A stretch of DNA of 64,000 nt from Pyrinomonadaceae bacterium (GTDB lineage Bacteria; Acidobacteriota; Blastocatellia; Pyrinomonadales; Pyrinomonadaceae), in contig JANWYH010000007.1 of assembly GCA_025054715.1 (NCBI GenBank), positions 36,041-100,040 on the forward strand, in the 5' to 3' direction. Each line of letters opens with the position of its first letter. Positions within the stretch are counted from its first letter, which is position 1. The position numbers were made by a program, and so were the translations under genes. The notes below the pieces were generated by a model that saw nothing but the letters and a program-made list of their open reading frames with translations, had not been told where the DNA came from and did no database searches. Shown one piece after another: positions 27,872 to 35,923 of this stretch.

Positions 27872-28828
27872 ATGGGTAAAAACAGCTTTTTTAAGGAACT
27901 TTTTCATCGCTATCAAGGAAATCCAATATTGACCGCTGCTGATTGGACGTATCCTGCGAATACGGTTTTCAATCCTGGTGCCACGCTTTTGCCTGATGGC
28001 AGCACATTGCTTTTGGTTCGTGTTGAAGATAGAAGAGGCATCTCACATCTTACAGTTGCAAAGAGCAAAGATGGTGTTACGAATTGGGAGATTGATAGAG
28101 GACCTACTTTTTCTCCTGATCCGGAGAATTATCCAGAGGAGATTTGGGGGGTTGAAGACCCCAGGATTACTTGGATTGAAGAGTTGAACAAGTATGCAGT
28201 TGTTTATACGGCGTATTCTACAAGCGGTCCTTTAGTTTCATTGGCTTTGACCGAGGATTTTCGGCATTTTGAGCGGCAAGGGGCGATAATGCCGCCTGAG
28301 GACAAAGATGCTGCTTTGTTTCCGCGTAGATTTCAAGGTAGATGGGCTTTGATACATCGTCCAATATCAAATTATCCAATGACTAAGGCGAATATATGGA
28401 TTTCTTTTTCGCCTGATCTAAAGCATTGGGGAGATCATTCAGTGCTTCTTGAGGCACGGCGCGGGGCATGGTGGGATGCAAACAAAATAGGACTTTCACC
28501 ACCGCCGATTGAAACCGAGGAGGGATGGTTAATAATTTATCACGGAGTTAAGAACACGCCAGCAGGATGTCTTTACAGATTGGGTCTTGCTCTTCTTGAT
28601 TTGGAAGACCCAAGAAGAGTAGTAGTTCGTGGAGATGAATGGGTTTTTGGTCCTGATGAGCCGTATGAGCAGATGGGGGATGTTGGAGATGTGGTTTTTC
28701 CTTGTGGTGTAATAACAAAAGGAGATGAGCTGTTTATTTATTACGGTGCGGCCGATACTTGCATAGGGCTTGCAAAAGCGAGCATAAGAGAATTGATAGA
28801 ATGGCTTAAGGATTCAGTTAGGAGTTGA
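27872..28828 (+). CDS. GH130-family mannoside phosphorylase/glycosidase
   Basis: 318 residues with a five-bladed propeller pattern of GH130. YQGNPILTAADW opens the protein. WGVEDPRITWIE carries the conserved catalytic Asp of 'EDPR', and IGLSPPPIETEEGWLIIYHG is characteristic of the family. GH130 enzymes phosphorolyse beta-mannosides with inorganic phosphate, releasing mannose-1-phosphate; some subfamilies hydrolyse them. No signal peptide is seen, so it probably acts in the cytosol. Mannose-1-phosphate would feed ManC encoded downstream. Confidence 0.88.
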   Translation: MGKNSFFKELFHRYQGNPILTAADWTYPANTVFNPGATLLPDGSTLLLVRVEDRRGISHLTVAKSKDGVTNWEIDRGPTFSPDPENYPEEIWGVEDPRITWIEELNKYAVVYTAYSTSGPLVSLALTEDFRHFERQGAIMPPEDKDAALFPRRFQGRWALIHRPISNYPMTKANIWISFSPDLKHWGDHSVLLEARRGAWWDANKIGLSPPPIETEEGWLIIYHGVKNTPAGCLYRLGLALLDLEDPRRVVVRGDEWVFGPDEPYEQMGDVGDVVFPCGVITKGDELFIYYGAADTCIGLAKASIRELIEWLKDSVRS

Positions 28829-28832
28829 GGTC

Positions 28833-29279
28833 ATGAAAGTGGAAGATGTTTTAGTAGCTGTTGACTTTTCACCTAATTCCATTCGAGCGATAGAATTTGC
28901 AGTTTCTTTGGTTGAAGATGAAGCAGAAGTTTATCTATTGCACGTCGTAGATTCTGATTTTATTGAGCGGGTAAGTTATGAAGGCTTTAGTGATTTAGAG
29001 TCAGCCGTGTTGAGAATGAAGGAAAATGCCGAGGCAAAACTTAAGGAATTAGCAGAGCGATTTTCAAGTGAAGGACCTAAACTTGAGACGATGGTCGTAG
29101 TCGGAAAACCATTTGCAGAGATTTTGCGTGTAGCAAATGATCTAGATTTTCAATTTATTGTAATGGGAGTTCATGGGCGTCGTGGAAGAGACGTAGAAGA
29201 GTTGCTTTTCGGTTCTACAGCTGAAAAGGTTGTGAGGGCCTCAAGAATTCCAGTAATTTGTGTTCCTGATGTGCGATGA
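28833..29279 (+). CDS. Universal stress protein (UspA family)
   Basis: 148 residues with a Usp fold. It starts with VLVAVDFSPNS and ends with VMGVHGRRGRDVEELLFGST, carrying the ATP-binding G-x-x-G-(9-10)-G-S/T pattern. It sits inside the mannose cluster, overlapping the downstream glycosyltransferase by 4 bp, which suggests the cluster responds to stress. A second UspA-family gene lies at 40003-40449. Confidence 0.92.
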   Translation: MKVEDVLVAVDFSPNSIRAIEFAVSLVEDEAEVYLLHVVDSDFIERVSYEGFSDLESAVLRMKENAEAKLKELAERFSSEGPKLETMVVVGKPFAEILRVANDLDFQFIVMGVHGRRGRDVEELLFGSTAEKVVRASRIPVICVPDVR

Positions 29280-30325
29280 AGATAGGGATGCTTGCTCCGA
29301 TTTCGTGGCGAGTTCCGCCGAGGCATTATGGACCTTGGGAAAGAGTCGTTTCGATTTTGACTGAAGGATTAGTAGCCCGTGGATTTGATGTAACGCTATT
29401 TGCTACGGCTGATTCCATAACGAGAGCAAAGCTGATAGGAGTATGTCCAAAACCTTACTCGGAAGATTTAACGCTTGATGTTAAGGTTTGGGAATGCTTA
29501 CATATTTCTGAAGTTTTTGAGCGGGCAGATGAATTTGATCTCATACACAATCATTTTGATTTCTTGCCGCTTTCATACAGTAAACTGGTTAAAACTCCGG
29601 TTATTACGACCATTCACGGATTTTCTTCAGAAAAGATATTGCCGGTTTATAAGAAATACAATGGTCACGTTTATTATGTTTCTATAAGTAATTCAGATAG
29701 ATGCCCAGAACTTGATTACGTAGCAACCGTTTATCATGGTATTCCTGTTGATGAATTTACCTTTAGAGAGACAGGCGGGGATTATCTGCTTTTTTTTGGA
29801 AGGATTCATCATGACAAAGGTGTATTTGAGGCAATAGAGGTAGCGAGGCGGTCTGGTTTGCGTCTGATAATCGCTGGTATAGTTCAGGATAAAGAATACT
29901 TTGAAGCAAAAGTCAAGCCATTTATTGACGGTAAAAGAATAGAATATATAGGTTCAGTTGGTTTTCGAGAAAGAGACGAGATTTTAGGAAAAGCTAAGGC
30001 GCTTCTTCATATAATCAATTTTAACGAACCTTTTGGGTTAAGTTTAATAGAGGCAATGGCTTGTGGAACGCCAGTCATCGCACGTGGCAGAGGTTCAATA
30101 CCTGAGATTGTAGTCGATCGTGAGACAGGTTTCATTGTGGAAACTATTGATGAGGCTGTTCGAGCTGTTGAAGAAGTTGATAAGCTTGATCGGCGAAAGA
30201 TTCGCCAGCATGTTGAAAAAAATTTTAGTGCAGAAAGAATGTTGGATGGATACATAAAGGTTTATAAGGAGGTGGTTAAAAAACATGGAAGCTGTGGTGA
30301 AAGTAGATCAAAGACCTTGGGGTAG
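29276..30325 (+). CDS. GT4-type glycosyltransferase
   Basis: 349 residues of GT-B fold, starting KIGMLAPISWRVPPRHYGPW. It has the GT4 C-terminal donor site FGLSLIEAMACGTPVIARG, with the E-x7-E pattern continuing in SIPEIV. It overlaps usp by 4 bp upstream and the cupin gene by 41 bp downstream. The donor is probably GDP-mannose by context. A CDS for the cupin begins inside it, using its own strong Shine-Dalgarno. Confidence 0.88.
   Translation: MKIGMLAPISWRVPPRHYGPWERVVSILTEGLVARGFDVTLFATADSITRAKLIGVCPKPYSEDLTLDVKVWECLHISEVFERADEFDLIHNHFDFLPLSYSKLVKTPVITTIHGFSSEKILPVYKKYNGHVYYVSISNSDRCPELDYVATVYHGIPVDEFTFRETGGDYLLFFGRIHHDKGVFEAIEVARRSGLRLIIAGIVQDKEYFEAKVKPFIDGKRIEYIGSVGFRERDEILGKAKALLHIINFNEPFGLSLIEAMACGTPVIARGRGSIPEIVVDRETGFIVETIDEAVRAVEEVDKLDRRKIRQHVEKNFSAERMLDGYIKVYKEVVKKHGSCGESRSKTLG
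30266..30275 (+). promoter_or_regulatory. Shine-Dalgarno inside the glycosyltransferase gene that sets the cupin start
   Basis: AAGGAGGTGG lies 9 nt before ATG 30285 and inside the end of the upstream glycosyltransferase. It supports a true 41-bp overlap of the two genes rather than a mis-called start. Confidence 0.7.
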
Positions 30326-30638
30326 TTTTACAGTTCTTGATGAAGGAACAGGTTATAAGGTTAAGAGAATAGAGGTTTTACCAGGAAAGCGACTAAGTTA
30401 CCAAAAGCACTCCCGACGATCGGAGCATTGGGTAATTGTGGCGGGGAAGGCGTTGGTAACCTTGGATGATAAAACATACACATTAAATGTTGGAGAGCAT
30501 ATAGATATACCAGTTGGTTCAGCTCATAGAGTTGAGAATCCTGCGAACGAGACGTTAGTTTTCATAGAGGTTCAAATGGGTGATTATCTTGGGGAAGATG
30601 ATATTGTTCGTTTGCAGGACGACTATGGACGGATTTAA
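30285..30638 (+). CDS. Cupin-type (type II) mannose-6-phosphate isomerase domain protein
   Basis: 117 residues of a single cupin fold. It starts RPWGSFTVLDEG and continues with EVLPGKRLSYQKHSRRSEHW (metal-binding His/Glu motif 1) and IPVGSAHRVENP (motif 2). This matches the C-terminal isomerase domain of bifunctional ManC/AlgA proteins, here as a stand-alone gene. It should interconvert fructose-6-phosphate and mannose-6-phosphate. ManC downstream has only the transferase domain, which supports a split of a usually fused enzyme. The next gene overlaps it by 14 bp. Confidence 0.85.
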   Translation: MEAVVKVDQRPWGSFTVLDEGTGYKVKRIEVLPGKRLSYQKHSRRSEHWVIVAGKALVTLDDKTYTLNVGEHIDIPVGSAHRVENPANETLVFIEVQMGDYLGEDDIVRLQDDYGRI

Positions 30639-31821
30639 TTTGGGCATAAACTATTTTCCTTCATCAAAAGCAATGTATTGGTGGAAAAGCTTTGACCTAA
30701 ATGAGGTCAAAGCTGATTTTAATCGAATCCAAGGGGCTGGATTTGATTCCGTTAGGATTTTCTTGATTTGGGAAGATTTTCAACCTGCGCCTAAGAGCGT
30801 ATCTTACGGTTCGATGGAAAACTTAAAGGCAGTTGCTGATGTTGCTTTATCGCTAGATATTCGCTTAATTATCACGCTTTACACAGGTCACATGAGTGGT
30901 GTTAATTGGATTCCTGAATGGGCACTTGAAGATAGGCCAGAGTGCAATTTGAGGTTTAGAACTTACTCAAACGGGAAGATTAGAAATGCAAAAATTCGTA
31001 ATTGGTATGAGGAAGAAGAAATATTAGCTGCACAGGAGTTTTTAGCCTATGAAGTTGCAAGGTTTTTAGGAGATCATGAAGCTATTTTAGCTTGGGATAT
31101 AGGAAACGAAAATTCAAACTGCACGGTTCCTTCTTCGAAGGATAAAGCTTTAACCTGGCTTGAGAGAATTACTGCGGCGATTCGTAAGGTGAGTAAAAAG
31201 CCGATAACTATAGGGCTTCATGCTGAGGATATCGAAGAAGATAGAAAGCTGGGACCTGCCGAAGCGGCAATGTTTTGTGATTTTCTTTGCATGCATGGTT
31301 ATCCGATCTATGTTGATTATTCGGTTAAAGCAACTGATGCTTTTATTTTGCCTTTTTTAGGGCTTGTGACGAAATGGCTCGGAGGCGGTAAGGAAGTGTT
31401 TTTTGAGGAGTTTGGGCTTCCGAATATTCCTGCTGGATTGTCGAGATTTGTTTCTTTAAGCGAAGAAGAAACAGCAGCTTTTATATCTGAGTCTTTAGAA
31501 TTGCTTTATAATTTTGGTTTTATTGGTGCGATGATATGGTGTTATAGTGACTACTGTACTACGCTTTGGGACAAACCGCCATTTGATGATGCCTTGCATG
31601 AAAGGCATTTTGGGCTTTGGTATCCGTTTGGTGGTGGATTATCTGAGAAAAAAGCGGTTCAAAAGGTTAGAGAGTTTAGAAGTAAGATCAGTCAGTTGTC
31701 AAGAAAAAGTAAAGAGAGTTTCGATTGGATTGATGTAGAGAGAGAAAAATTTTACGAGGCTCCGAAAACTTATCTTCGTCATTTGTATGATAATTTTAGG
31801 AGTTTCTATGGTCTCAGTTGA
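30625..31821 (+). CDS. GH5-like glycoside hydrolase (beta-mannanase-like)
   Basis: About 398 residues from ATG 30625, which reads MDGFNLGINYFPSSKAMYWW; an upstream ATG at 30580 would overlap the cupin by 59 bp and lacks family similarity. TIM-barrel landmarks: DSVRIFLIWEDFQP, then LAWDIGNENSN (acid/base Glu after Asn) and the nucleophile strand VFFEEFGLPN. No signal peptide is seen, so it probably acts on intracellular glycans. GH5-type fold is confident; mannan specificity is inferred from the cluster. Confidence 0.8.
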   Translation: MDGFNLGINYFPSSKAMYWWKSFDLNEVKADFNRIQGAGFDSVRIFLIWEDFQPAPKSVSYGSMENLKAVADVALSLDIRLIITLYTGHMSGVNWIPEWALEDRPECNLRFRTYSNGKIRNAKIRNWYEEEEILAAQEFLAYEVARFLGDHEAILAWDIGNENSNCTVPSSKDKALTWLERITAAIRKVSKKPITIGLHAEDIEEDRKLGPAEAAMFCDFLCMHGYPIYVDYSVKATDAFILPFLGLVTKWLGGGKEVFFEEFGLPNIPAGLSRFVSLSEEETAAFISESLELLYNFGFIGAMIWCYSDYCTTLWDKPPFDDALHERHFGLWYPFGGGLSEKKAVQKVREFRSKISQLSRKSKESFDWIDVEREKFYEAPKTYLRHLYDNFRSFYGLS

Positions 31822-31836
31822 GAAAGGAGAATTTAT

Positions 31837-32895
31837 ATGTTTGTTGTGATAATGGCAGGTGGTTCCGGGACTAGATTTTGGCCTGCAAGCCGTGAGCGAC
31901 TCCCGAAGCAATTTCTAAAGGTTTTTAGCGATAAGACGATGATTGAAGAGACTGTAGAAAGAGTAAGAGATTGTGCTGACAGAATCTGCATTGTTACGAG
32001 TCGAACGCATCGAGAAAAGATAGAAAGTCTTTTTGGAGAGGATTTATGGATCATTACAGAGCCTTTCGGTAGAAATACCGCTGCTTGTATAGGTTTGGCT
32101 GCAACTCATATAGTTCAGCGCTACGGAAACGTTCCTATTGTTTGCCTTCCTGCTGATCATTTTGTGGCTGATAAAGAAAAGTTTATAGAGTGCTTAAAAA
32201 AGGGTTCTGAACTTTCCACGCAGGGGTTAATTGTAACTTTAGGCATAGTGCCGACTCGTCCAGAAACAGGTTATGGCTATATAGAAAGAGATGAGCCTAT
32301 AGATTCTGACAGTAAGACATACAAAGTTAAAAGATTTGTAGAGAAGCCTTGTTTAGAAGACGCTGTTAGATTTGTTTCTAGTGGGAATTATTTTTGGAAT
32401 AGCGGAATTTTTATTTTTACTACAGATGTTATTCTGTCTGAGATGAAATTTCTGATGCCCGAACTTCATTCAGGTCTCGAAGAGATTAGAAAAAGCATTG
32501 ATACCGATAAATACGATGAGGTGGTTGAGTCGATTTATTCAAGGCTTCGCTCAGTTTCTATTGATTATGGAGTTATGGAGAAAACCTTGCGTCCGATTTA
32601 CGTTTTAGAGTCTGATTTCGGTTGGAGCGATGTAGGTAGTTGGCTTGCGCTTTATGAACTTAGAAAAGACAAAGACGATTCAGAAAATCTTGTTTTAGCA
32701 GATGCGTTGCTATTGGACTCGAGAAAAAATCTCGTTTATTCTGATTCTAATCGCTTGACGTGTCTACTTGGAGTTGAAGGATTAGCTGTTGTTGACACTC
32801 CAGACGTTTTGTTAGTGATGGATTTGAAAAGGTCACAAGAGGTTAAAAGATTTCCAGAGATACTCAAGGAAACCAACAAAAAGAATTTTTATTAA
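31837..32895 (+). CDS. manC: Mannose-1-phosphate guanylyltransferase
   Basis: 352 residues. The nucleotidyltransferase signature AGGSGTRFWPASRERLPKQF opens the protein, followed by RPETGYGYIER and VEKP. It converts mannose-1-phosphate and GTP to GDP-mannose. It lacks the C-terminal cupin isomerase found in bifunctional ManC enzymes; that function is encoded by the separate cupin gene upstream. AAAGGAG lies just before ATG 31837. It lies 13 bp upstream of manB. Confidence 0.94.
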   Translation: MFVVIMAGGSGTRFWPASRERLPKQFLKVFSDKTMIEETVERVRDCADRICIVTSRTHREKIESLFGEDLWIITEPFGRNTAACIGLAATHIVQRYGNVPIVCLPADHFVADKEKFIECLKKGSELSTQGLIVTLGIVPTRPETGYGYIERDEPIDSDSKTYKVKRFVEKPCLEDAVRFVSSGNYFWNSGIFIFTTDVILSEMKFLMPELHSGLEEIRKSIDTDKYDEVVESIYSRLRSVSIDYGVMEKTLRPIYVLESDFGWSDVGSWLALYELRKDKDDSENLVLADALLLDSRKNLVYSDSNRLTCLLGVEGLAVVDTPDVLLVMDLKRSQEVKRFPEILKETNKKNFY

Positions 32896-32908
32896 AAACA
32901 GGAGACAA

Positions 32909-34264
32909 ATGGGGATGAATTCACATATTTTTAGAGAGTATGACGTTCGAGGTGTTGTAGGAAAAGACTTAAATGAGGAGACGGTTTACAGTCTTGCCCG
33001 TGCCATTGGGACATATTTTAGACGAAATGGTGCCAAGCGGATAAGTCTCGGGCGAGACGCTCGCATTAGTTCACCTGAGTTTCGCGACATCATGGTAAGA
33101 GGACTTACCGAAAGCGGCTGCGATTGCGTCGATGCAGGCATGATTCCAACGCCAGTGCTTTACTTTACTTTGTTTAACTGGGAAGTAGATGGTGGAATAA
33201 TGATAACTGGCAGTCACAATCCTGCCGATAATAATGGTTTTAAAATATGTCTCGGGAAAAGTAGCATTTACGGTGAGCAAATACAACAGATAAGAAAAAT
33301 TGCTGAGGCTAGGGATTTTATTGAAGATGGTAAGGGGAGCTTTGAGCAGAGAGAAGTTTTAGAAGATTACCGAAAATACATTACTTCAAACATCAAGTTT
33401 GGAGAAAGAAAATTAAAGGTTGTAGTAGATGGAGGAAATGGCATGGGAGGATTTGTCGCAGCTCCTATTTACAGGGAGTTAGGTTGTGATGTAATCGAGC
33501 TTTTTTGTGAGCCAGATGGGAGGTTTCCGAATCATCATCCAGATCCTACTGTAGTCGAGAACATGAGGTTTGCTATCGAAGCTGTTTTAGATAATGCTGC
33601 CGATTTAGCTATAGCTTTTGACGGAGATGGTGACAGGATAGGTGTTGTGGATGAAAAAGGAAAGATCATTTGGGGTGATCAACTAATGGTTATTTTTGCA
33701 CGCGCGATTTTAAAGGAGCGACCCGGAGCTACGTTTATTTCTGAAGTTAAGTGTTCTCAAACGCTTTTCGATGATATAAAAAGGCATGGTGGGCAAGCGA
33801 TAATGTGGAAAGCCGGACATTCGCTTATTAAGGCAAAAATGAAAGAGACAGGGGCAGTGATGGCTGCTGAAATGAGTGGACATGTATTTTTCGCTGACAG
33901 ATATTTTGGCTATGATGATGCTATTTACGCTGGAGCGCGCCTTTTAGAGATACTCTCGCAACAAGATTTGAAAATTTCAGCTTTGATAGAAGATTTGCCG
34001 AAGACTGTTTACACGCCTGAGATAAGAATAGACTGTCCAGAAGATAAAAAGTTTGATGTTGTTAAGAGACTAACAGAGGAATTTAAGAAGACGAATGATG
34101 TAATAACGGTTGATGGAGCGAGAGTAATTTTCCCTCACGGTTGGGGTTTAGTTCGCGCATCCAATACACAGCCCGTTTTAGTTTTGCGCTTTGAGGCAGA
34201 TACTGAAGAGCATCTAAATGAGATAAGAACTATGGTAGAAGAAAAGCTAAAAGCGCTCATTTAG
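32909..34264 (+). CDS. manB: Phosphomannomutase/phosphoglucomutase
   Basis: 451 residues of the alpha-D-phosphohexomutase family. The phosphoserine loop is ITGSHNPADNNGFK, the Mg2+ loop is DGDGDRIGVVD, the sugar-binding loop is AAEMSGHVFF and the phosphate-binding loop is VRASNTQPVLVLRFEA. It interconverts mannose-6-phosphate and mannose-1-phosphate, and often glucose phosphates too. As the last gene of the cluster it completes F6P to M6P to M1P to GDP-mannose. A strong bidirectional terminator follows. Reading starts at ATG 32909, where AGGAG lies upstream. Confidence 0.94.
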   Translation: MGMNSHIFREYDVRGVVGKDLNEETVYSLARAIGTYFRRNGAKRISLGRDARISSPEFRDIMVRGLTESGCDCVDAGMIPTPVLYFTLFNWEVDGGIMITGSHNPADNNGFKICLGKSSIYGEQIQQIRKIAEARDFIEDGKGSFEQREVLEDYRKYITSNIKFGERKLKVVVDGGNGMGGFVAAPIYRELGCDVIELFCEPDGRFPNHHPDPTVVENMRFAIEAVLDNAADLAIAFDGDGDRIGVVDEKGKIIWGDQLMVIFARAILKERPGATFISEVKCSQTLFDDIKRHGGQAIMWKAGHSLIKAKMKETGAVMAAEMSGHVFFADRYFGYDDAIYAGARLLEILSQQDLKISALIEDLPKTVYTPEIRIDCPEDKKFDVVKRLTEEFKKTNDVITVDGARVIFPHGWGLVRASNTQPVLVLRFEADTEEHLNEIRTMVEEKLKALI

Positions 34265-34292
34265 ATTTTAGCGGCAGGGTTTAGCGGAGGTT

Positions 34293-34326
34293 AAAAGCGC
34301 CCTTTCTGAGAAAGGGCGCTTTTTCT
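34293..34326. terminator. Bidirectional Rho-independent terminator between manB and yceI
   Basis: Perfect 10-bp stem AGCGCCCTTT / AAAGGGCGCT (34296-34320) with a CTGAG loop. It is flanked by AAAA on the left and TTTT on the right, so it can end both the rightward mannose cluster and the leftward YceI gene. Confidence 0.92.
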
Positions 34327-34954
34327 ATTGTTTCGTTGCCTCGATTTGCAAGTAAATTTTTACCTCATCGGAGATCATAGGCGTTCCGTTTGGGAGATTT
34401 CCTCCGTAGGTTATACCGAAATCACGTCTATTTATTTTGGTTTCAGCAACTACTCCCATTCTTTCGGTGCTTCTTTGGTTTTTGGGAAGAATTCCGGTTA
34501 TCTGGAAAGGAAACGAGATTTGTTTAGTAACTCCCTTTATGGTCAAGTCGCCTGTGATCTGATAGCCATTTGCTAGTTTTTCTACTTTTGTACTTTTGAA
34601 GGTCATTTCGGGGTATTTTTCTACATCGAAGAAGTCGGCAGATCGAAGATGTCCATCACGGGCTTCTACGCCGGTATCTATGCTGGCAGTTTTAGCGGAG
34701 AATTCAACTGAAGATTTCGATATATCTTTTGCGTCGTATTTTATGGTACCAGTAAAGTTCCTAAAGTAGCCTGGAACTTCAACCAAGCCTAGATGTTTTA
34801 CACGAAAGCCTATTGCGGTATGAGCTTGATCGAAGGTGTATGTGCCGCTAAAAGTGGGATCGTCTTCTAGCGGCTTTTCGGCTTCCACTTTAAAATTTTG
34901 AGAATAGGTCGAGAGCAAAATTGCAAACAAAAAACAGGACAATAATCTTTTCAT
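34325..34954 (-). CDS. YceI-family periplasmic protein
   Basis: 209 residues with an N-terminal signal peptide (about 1-19, hydrophobic SCFLFAILLSTY). The YceI lipocalin-like barrel is FSGTYTFDQAHTAIGFRVKH, FRNFTGTIKYD, then DGHLRSADFFDVEKYPEMTF. YceI proteins bind amphiphilic or isoprenoid ligands in the periplasm. AAGGAGGT lies 9 nt before ATG 34954, and a promoter with -10 TATAAT is visible upstream. It stands alone and ends in a shared terminator. Confidence 0.92.
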   Translation of the reverse strand: MKRLLSCFLFAILLSTYSQNFKVEAEKPLEDDPTFSGTYTFDQAHTAIGFRVKHLGLVEVPGYFRNFTGTIKYDAKDISKSSVEFSAKTASIDTGVEARDGHLRSADFFDVEKYPEMTFKSTKVEKLANGYQITGDLTIKGVTKQISFPFQITGILPKNQRSTERMGVVAETKINRRDFGITYGGNLPNGTPMISDEVKIYLQIEATKQ

Positions 34955-34985
34955 AGAATACCTCCTTACCGAAAACTATGGTTTA

Positions 34986-35013
34986 ATTATAACACGGAAA
35001 TTGTGGATGGTAA
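34986..35013 (-). promoter_or_regulatory. Promoter of yceI
   Basis: Read on the minus strand: -35 TTACCA (35008-35013), 16-bp spacer, -10 TATAAT (34986-34991). The ATG at 34954 follows after a leader with an AAGGAGGT site. Confidence 0.6.
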
Positions 35014-35043
35014 GAAGTGTATGATAAAGTCTTCTCGTAGGTG

Positions 35044-35072
35044 TTGACTGAGGTCTTGTAGAAGAAAATAAT
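35044..35072 (+). promoter_or_regulatory. Promoter of the yggT-like gene, predicting a leaderless mRNA
   Basis: TTGACT (35044-35049), 17-bp spacer, AATAAT (35067-35072), then only 6 nt to ATG 35079. No Shine-Dalgarno sequence fits in that space. Confidence 0.6.
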
Positions 35073-35078
35073 AAACTT

Positions 35079-35666
35079 ATGCTTGTTTGGCTTTATCCTA
35101 TTTTTCAAGCTCTAGTTATTGCGATTGTAATGGTTGTTAGTATCTTGATGTTAGCGAGACTAATTTTGAATTACATGGACCCGAATCCTTTTGGCTTATT
35201 AGGGCGTTTTGAATACTTTTTGAAGAAAAAGACGGACAAGATGGTTGAACCATCGGCTTTTTTTCTCTCAAGGATTGGTATTGATACGAGGATAGCTCCT
35301 TTGTTAACGATTTTTGCTTTTTGTATCTTTGGTTACTTTTTCCTGCAGCTTCTTTATAATTTCTTTTTTACTGTTGATGGGGTTATAGGTGGTTTTTTAG
35401 CGGGCAATTTTGTTAAGGTTTTTGGTTTTTTTCTTTATGGTTTTCTAGGAATTTATTCATTATTGATAGTTATTCGTGTAGTGTTTTCATGGTTTATGAG
35501 CTGGAGTAATCCTTTGATGAAAGTTTTGATTAGGCTCACGGAGCCAATTCTCGAACCTTTCAGAAGGTTGATTCCCCCTGTTGGAATGATTGATATTTCT
35601 CCAATAATTGTTCTTTTGATACTTTGGTTTATACAGGGGGCCGTAGCTGGAGTTTTTTTGAGATGA
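35079..35666 (+). CDS. YggT-family integral membrane protein (two YggT units)
   Basis: 195 residues with about four to five hydrophobic helices. Two YggT-like halves are visible: an N-terminal helix pair and a C-terminal unit containing VFSWFMSWSNPLMKVLIRLTEP and LEPFRRLIPPVGMIDISPII, the family's conserved 'EPiL-P-R-iPP-G-iD-SPi' block. YggT proteins are small bacterial membrane proteins linked to division-site or osmotic functions in other bacteria. The start has a promoter whose -10 ends 6 nt away. Confidence 0.88.
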   Translation: MLVWLYPIFQALVIAIVMVVSILMLARLILNYMDPNPFGLLGRFEYFLKKKTDKMVEPSAFFLSRIGIDTRIAPLLTIFAFCIFGYFFLQLLYNFFFTVDGVIGGFLAGNFVKVFGFFLYGFLGIYSLLIVIRVVFSWFMSWSNPLMKVLIRLTEPILEPFRRLIPPVGMIDISPIIVLLILWFIQGAVAGVFLR

Positions 35667-35668
35667 GT

Positions 35669-35830
35669 TTAGAAGACCTTCCTATTTCCGAATCTTTTTG
35701 CAATTAAAAGAAGTAGGATTAAACTAACAGGTAGTGCAAGAAGCGCAACAAGTGAGTTTTCGTTTGTAAGTACAGCCATTGCTAGTAGGACTAGCGACAA
35801 AACCATAAAGCTAGATATGTCTTTTGACAT
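35669..35830 (-). CDS. Small two-helix membrane protein (53 residues)
   Basis: On the minus strand ATG 35830 opens a frame of 53 residues that ends with TAA 3 bp after the yggT stop. It translates to a short polar start (MSKDISS), a first hydrophobic helix (about 8-21), a loop with TNENS, a second helix (about 26-43) and a basic end AKRFGNRKVF. The positive-inside pattern and the open frame make it a plausible short membrane protein, but no Shine-Dalgarno or homologue can be named. Confidence 0.5.
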   Translation of the reverse strand: MSKDISSFMVLSLVLLAMAVLTNENSLVALLALPVSLILLLLIAKRFGNRKVF

Positions 35831-35923
35831 GGTTAAAAGGCTAATGCATGCTAGTTAATTTAGTGTGAAGAGGTGGTTATTTTGTTGTTAAATCTTGGGC
35901 TACACTTTTAAGAGGTTTAGGCG

